Under the pieces are notes generated by a model. It ran no database searches. It had not been told where the DNA came from and was given only the letters and a program-made list of their open reading frames with translations. From Paraphysoderma sedebokerense (lineage: Eukaryota; Blastocladiomycota; Physodermatomycetes; Physodermatales; Physodermataceae): 37,977 nt of DNA. The DNA is taken from assembly GCA_025602915.1 (NCBI GenBank), contig JAHLJZ010000137.1, positions 1 to 37,977 of the forward strand. The letters run 5' to 3'. A program made the translations under genes and the position numbers. Every line of letters starts with the position of its first letter. Position 1 is the first letter of the stretch. This document shows, piece after piece, positions 32,590 to 37,977 of this stretch.

Positions 32590-35500
32590 TTATATCCTGG
32601 ATTTTGACCTGCTATTAGAACTTGAAGAAGCCTTACTCTCAATTGCAAGCGTATTGGCTTTTAATAAATCCCACCACAAATCAAACGTAGGCTTGTCAGG
32701 GAACTGGAGCAACAGAGTTTTGTTTGCATTCACAAAATCGATACATTTGTCGATCTGATCACTTTTAACCACCCTTGTGAGGGAGACGTCGTACAATACG
32801 CACGGCTAAAGTATACAATAATGTGAGTAACTATATAAACGACTGAACATATAGAAGAACGGGCGGGAACAAACTTCATGAGCAGGTCTTCTTTTGTCGC
32901 GAAATCCCAATAGATTTTTAGACTTGAAATATATAAGCAGATGATTGCGCCAAGTACCGAAAATTGATCCAGCTTCTTTTACGGGAATCTCGATTTGTAT
33001 AGTTTGCTGTAAATAATACAAACGGTTGGATATCGGACATTTAAGAAGATCGAAATACATACATCAACTGATGCTGTAGCGGATAAAATCGTAGACATGT
33101 TTATTTTGCCCTCCCCTTGGGATTGCTTGGATTTTCCATGACTTATATTGTATACTTCATTCTTTGCGTCGGTGTAAATGCTAAAAACTATTCGGCCAAT
33201 CAAGCAGGTGTAAGCTACCGTCGTTGCATAGGAAAAAAAAGCCGTGCGAATGTAAAAGACAGTGGTAATTGATCCAGTCGAGTTGATAATTGGGAACAAA
33301 ACAATGACTGAAATGCACACGTTCTGGACTGTGTATCCGATCCACTGAGATTCACGGTATCGAGATACAACTGAGCGCGTTTTAAACGCAAGGAAGAGAA
33401 CGAAAGCAAGCAGAATGCTGCCATACAAATAAATTATGTCAGACTAGAGTAAATATCATCGCAAAAAAAGAGAGACTGACAAATTGTAGACGTTGATAAC
33501 CCAATTCAATTCCATCGGACGGACTTGAACGCAGGACGTGTATTGAATAGATAAGCTCTTGAGAACAGTGGTAACAGGTCGAGGAGGATCCATCAGTGTT
33601 ACAATGGTCAATAGAACGATTTCTATTAAAACCAAAAGGCTCGAAACGATAAGAAGGTTCCTGTCTTTAAGGCCATTGAGTTGTGCCATTTGGGGATTAT
33701 CTAAAAAATAGTGCAATTCCATGTGAGTTCATGCCGCCAATACGATGACACCTGTAAGCAATTCTATACCGAAAATCCTGTACATCGATCCAAATTTAGC
33801 AACATAAATAATATGAGTTCAATAATAAATAAGATGGGACCATACCTGTATATTCGAAACACCTTGACTGCCAAATTACTAATGACAATACCAAAACCAA
33901 TCCACTAACACGCATCTGAAACGTTAACTCTGTACTCTTGTGACTAGTAGTATGCAACATCCACTTACAGGAACCCACATTTGTGCCAGACATTGGTCTT
34001 CAGTCGGGACACCGATAGACGTGAAAATAGAGGTATAAATGAGCAGTATCTGCAAGAAAAGTTTTAGATTCCGACTAGTCTGGAGCTAGTGTAACATAAT
34101 TAAACTCACCCCGAGTGCTATCAGATAGACCAAGTTTAAAGAAAGGGATTTGACAACTTTACTATCTCTCTCTCGATATAAGATGATCACCGAACCAACA
34201 ACAACCAATATCATAATCAAATGTAAAGCAACAAGAATTGCAACACCCGGATCATCCCATGAGACAACGATAGAGTAAATGCTCGCAAGGCCTGAGGGGA
34301 CAGAAGATGTGCCATCATAAAATCGGAGGACATCCAATTTCTCGAACAGATTGGTTATGGCGTTGTAGACGAATACAACTTTCTCTGTAGTGTTATAGTT
34401 GTTGATAATTGCATAGTTACCGGACCGGTCAGCATTCGAGTCGAAAGCCACAGTCCCAGTGGCTCCTTCAAATGTTAGACCGCCAACAAACTGTAGCGCA
34501 TCGATACCAGAATTTGCCCGATCGAGAATTTCTGTCAATGTTAGCGACGTATTCTGTTGGAGTAAGTGTGCGATTCCGTGGACTGACATTGCGAATGAGT
34601 TGCACTGTAAGTATTAAAATGTAATCTGTGCACAAATATGAGACATGCTTACCGTATGTGGCGAGGCAATCTCTAAAAAACAAAGTATAAGGTGTAGGTT
34701 CGGAGCCGTAGTGTTGGCGGAATTGATCAATGGTGGCATTTGCAATCTCCGTCCGAGGGTTTTCCATTGGAAAGGAAGCCAGCATTCCATTCACGGTCTC
34801 TCTATATTCACTTTGATATGCACTTGTGTCTCGCACCATATCCATCGTTGCATAGAAACTTTCCGCGCCGATCCACACATAATCTTTACCGATCAGCCCA
34901 TTCTTCTTTGCGGTGAGCAAAAGCTCCGGACCACAAGTTGGAAACTGAGGTCCGCAGTCGTTATGAGAGAAGACTAAAAAAATCCTTGCGCCGCTTTCTT
35001 TCAGTTGCAGTATATTTGCGGTAAGATCGACAGAGCTTGGAGTGTGGAGTACATTGGCCAGGATAGTGACAGATAATTTCGAGGCTTCTTCCTGAAATGC
35101 TTGGGCGAGGCCGAGACCGTATTCATCGTTGGCAGTAATTATGGCAACATGTGTCCAATTCATGAACTAGACGCGGATATAGAATATGAGAAGATTGGTT
35201 GACACGAGTGAGAACGTTCATGCAAGCCCAAACCTTGACATATCGAGCGAGCACGACACCTTGAATATTGTCACTGGCCCTGAGTAAATGTTGAAAAGTT
35301 AACATCGACAAATAATTTAGAGTTGAACCAAGATGATAGAATGGGATACATACACTGTACGGAAAAAGTACTGATAATCCGTTTTATTTGATAAATCGGC
35401 ACTAGTGGAGGAGCCGGAACATTGGAACACTTTAAATTGATTTAGTGCTAATGCAGACGGTATTGTATTTCTTGAATAGAACTCCCCGATAGTAGCGAAC

Positions 35501-35847
35501 ACATTATAATCTTTGGCGTAATTGACTGCGTCTTTTACCGCCAGAGATTTGGAAAACTGAGTATCTTTGAAGGAGAGCACAACTGTCGCATTCGGTAATA
35601 GCGTTGAGTTGTTCACCTCTTCGGCGTACAGAGTTAGAGCTCTCCAAATGCTCTTGCCTTGAAAAGAGTGAAATGTTACTATTTGAGCTAGTTAAGCGAG
35701 ATGCAGAAATATTAAATAAAACAGACTTGCGGAAAAATCGGTTGTATTTGGTAAGAACACCCCAATTTTTATTTGTATTTGAGCATTTAGTCCCATATGC
35801 GCGAAACACAAGACGGCAAGGAATGCGATCAACACTGCAGGGGTCAT
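32590..35847 (-). CDS. Class C (GABA-B-type) GPCR with LIVBP-like ectodomain and C-terminal PH-like domain, 11 exons
   Basis: Exons 35847-35727, 35657-35354, 35279-35234, 35166-34653, 34582-34110, 34049-33969, 33915-33846, 33700-33481, 33417-33063, 33006-32875 and 32805-32590 give 843 residues. Signal peptide (TPAVLIAFLAVLCFAHMGLN), then a LIVBP-like domain: QIKIGVFLPNTTDF, VFQCSGSSTSADLS, FFRTVASDNIQGVVLARYVK, WTHVAIITANDEYGLGL, GLIGKDYVWIGAESFY, YTLFFRDCLA. The 7TM core starts near residue 438: VAILVALHLIMILVVVGSVI, IGVPTEDQC, NWVINVYNFILLAFVLFLAF with KTRSVV, YRESQWIGY, CLIGRIVFSIY. The last 115 residues hold the same module as GPCR 1: PVKEAGSIFGTWRNHLLIYF ... LLLQFPDKPTFDLWWDLL, without the long insert. 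A divergent paralogue of GPCR 1. Splice sites were set by aligning the two; several donors are weak (GTCTGT, GTTTGG, GTCAGT). Confidence 0.88.
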
Positions 35848-37841
35848 TACACGCTACTCGATATAATAATGAGCTCGAAAAGCAGAAGAACAGCTCGTGT
35901 GGAAAGGTAAATTATAGACTTTGTTAGTAACGCGGCGGTCGCCAAGGGGTAGGAGTTGGTGAAAACGGAAGTAAGGATATACTGAATATGGAGATTGCTC
36001 AATGCTGTTTCCTTCTTCTAGACCATGTCCTTTTATCCATTAATTGGTGAGAACGAGCTAAAGGATGGGAATGACAGGCGGAAATTTAACCAACTGATGT
36101 ATCGAAATTGCAAAGCTCGGGGGGATAGAATGATCTTGCGGCCTAAAGAGCCTGAACAGTAAGAAAACAGTGCCTGAGCTTCACAGCTGGCGGGAGTCTA
36201 CCGGGAGCTCAGTCATTTAAGCGGCTTTGTGGTAGACTGAGCCGCCGAGGCCCGAGTGACAATTCGAAATGTGAATCCTGGATCCTGGGCGACTCTTTGG
36301 GGTTCTCGTACTGTTCTCGTGTGTCACAAGACTGAAGACACAGGCTAACCGCATTACCGCAGTGATGTCTCGTGAGGGAGAGACAGTGGACCGACCACTC
36401 GGTTATGAAATACTAGTTGATACATTAATTGATGAATCATAAGGAGGGCTGACAGCGGTTATAGTCCGTTGTATTTTGTTGCACTGTTGCATACTAGAAA
36501 TGTTACTCAAGTCACAAGTGTATGCACTAATAGCATCTAAAAGCATAACCAGACCTGCGATACTATTTTCAGAGGTTGACAGTCCTTCCGCCCGAGACCG
36601 AAGAGTGTGGCCGAAGAAATTTGTCACGTGTCTTAAGTGTTTACATTTCACACTAAATCTGACCATTATCTGACGACATTCTACAATTTCAGTTTTCAAC
36701 TCGCCACAGATGACCGAGGCCCATGGTATGTTGACCAGAGCTGACATCATAGTTGATAGTCATACAACTGATGTAGGTTGGGACCTAACTCTTGGGATTG
36801 TGAGAGTTGGGACCGTTCACCGTTATCCAATGTGCAGGGAGAATCGAGATTCCACATCCATCCCAATCGCGCTGACGGTCTTTCCCTTCAATTGCCATAG
36901 ATATAGATGGGTATCAGATGTCCAGTTCATTAACCAGAGACAAAACGTCCTCTTTCCTTCCATTACCTTTCTTTGTTTTTGAAGGCTAGAAATGACCGAG
37001 CATTCGGGTATGCCCTTCTACAGCTGGCTGTATTCGTGAAAAGACAACTCAGCTGAATTAAATGCATCACATCAATTGCGATCCTTGGTTGCCTCATGTC
37101 CAAGGTCAAGCATGAATGACTATCGTGGCGTTAAATCAACTACAATATCTGACTACTGAACTATACTCAGATAACATAGAGATTTGCTCGCCCGTCTGTG
37201 ATTTATCCAAAATTGAGTATCCAGTAACCGCCGATACCCAGTTCCACCAACGAAACCTTTGCCCTATACGAAAATCGATTCTTGTGCGGTGACGCACTCC
37301 CTGGAACACCCATCAGCTAAATTTGTGGACAAAGGACTGCTTGAACAAATCAGCACTGAGTCTTCAGCATTGACTATCAAGCAAAAGGTCCAGCTTACTG
37401 GAACTTTACAGGAATGGTACTGATCCGAGGTAACCCCTGAACGACGCAATGATGCCGCAGTGTCGTTGATTGGTTTCCGGACGCGTTGACAGTGCTGAAA
37501 CAGGTTGAGATTTGTCTACGGTGCGTACCCCTAGTTACAACCGAAAATAATTGTTCAGGAAATAATGTCTACCCCATACGTCGTTTGGATAGGCACGAAT
37601 CTATAATCGGCGCTTAGCGCGTACTCAGGGAAATGTAACACTTCTCTTTATCATATTCCAAAATGCGCTGCGCCGTTCTATTATCTACTCCAACTGTCTG
37701 AATAGTCAGTGCAAGGGGAAAACTGCTGCTCCAAAAAATATAAATTGCTCAGTATTTCCCCATAATTAACTATCAATCTCACCTTACTCTGCCTACAGTT
37801 TTTCGTTAACCTCGCCAATCAGTACTTCTATAAATTCGATC
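35848..37841. other. Long intergenic region, GPCR 2 / Kre9-like C
   Basis: About 2 kb between two divergent genes. The longest open frame is 115 codons on the minus strand (36403-36750), discussed as a finding. The TATA box of gene C is at 37739. No repeat or mobile element was recognised. Confidence 0.45.
37739..37745 (+). promoter_or_regulatory. TATA box of Kre9-like gene C
   Basis: TATAAAT 103 bases upstream of the ATG at 37842. A second TATAAAT at 37829 is only 13 bases from the ATG and is less likely to be used. Confidence 0.4.
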
Positions 37842-37977
37842 ATGATTTCCCAAATCGCTACTGTTGCTGTTGTCGTTGCTGCTCTCGTTTCATCCACAAT
37901 CGCTGAACCGGTCATAGCCCCGGCGGTTGCAGTGGCAGCAGGAGCTGTTGGTGCTGCTGGTATTGTTGGTGCTACGG
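37842..37977 (+). CDS. Third Kre9-like paralogue (C), 5' end only
   Basis: The frame starts MISQIATVAVVVAALVSST and runs off the window after 45 codons. It has the same signal peptide type, EP.IAP boundary and Ala/Gly/Val stretch as paralogue B, with 51 consecutive identical bases. The Ig-like part would lie beyond the window, so the family call rests on this 5' match only. Confidence 0.7.
   Translation, partial: MISQIATVAVVVAALVSSTIAEPVIAPAVAVAAGAVGAAGIVGAT

Noticed and set aside
1-37977. tRNA genes, rRNA, CRISPR arrays, transposons, viral relics
   Set aside because: Looked for by eye (T-arm GTTCGA patterns, regular spaced repeats, terminal repeats, transposase or polymerase motifs); nothing convincing.

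Overview
The window looks like nuclear DNA from an early-diverging, probably zoosporic (chytrid-like) fungus. Three things support this. A WOPR (Gti1/Pac2) transcription factor, a fungus-specific family, sits at 1298-2835. Cell-wall-type Kre9/Knh1-like secreted proteins are present. Animal-like genes lost from yeasts are also present: GABA-B-type class C GPCRs, a PPIL3 cyclophilin and a NELF-B homologue. Genes are dense in short spliceosomal introns, mostly 50-110 nt and very often 62-70 nt with GT..AG ends. I cannot name the genus. I recognised no tRNA, rRNA, CRISPR array, transposon or viral relic.

Left part (1-19.9 kb): SAM methyltransferase (+, 61-1132), WOPR factor (-), a long gene-poor stretch (2836-5233), a small cationic secreted protein (+, 5234-5682), TFIIF alpha (-, 6249-8313), spliceosomal cyclophilin PPIL3 (+, 8849-9704), a GPI-type DOMON surface protein (+, 10110-11207), a single-pass membrane protein with PPxY motifs (-, 11833-13371) and VPS18 of HOPS/CORVET (-, 14182-18872).

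Right part (19.9-38 kb): class C GPCR 1 (+, 19883-23466), a NELF-B/COBRA1 homologue (-, 23713-26298), a LeuA-type 2-isopropylmalate synthase (-, 26506-28737), two secreted Kre9/Knh1-like paralogues (+, 29837-30562 and 31421-32142), class C GPCR 2 (-, 32590-35847), and the 5' end of a third Kre9-like paralogue cut off by the window end (+, 37842-37977).

The genes do not form one pathway. Housekeeping genes (Pol II initiation and elongation, splicing, vacuolar tethering, leucine synthesis) are interleaved with a cell-surface set (two GPCRs, three Kre9-like proteins, DOMON protein, PPxY membrane protein, cationic secreted protein). The points most worth following up are: (1) both GPCRs carry the same unusual cytoplasmic module, which looks like a PH-type domain; (2) a convincing NELF-B in a fungus; (3) a leucine-pathway enzyme of the bacterial/plant type rather than the yeast Leu4 type; (4) an 18-nt microexon carrying the glycine motif of the methyltransferase. 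Exon boundaries were deduced by eye from reading frame, splice signals and family alignment from memory; no search was run.
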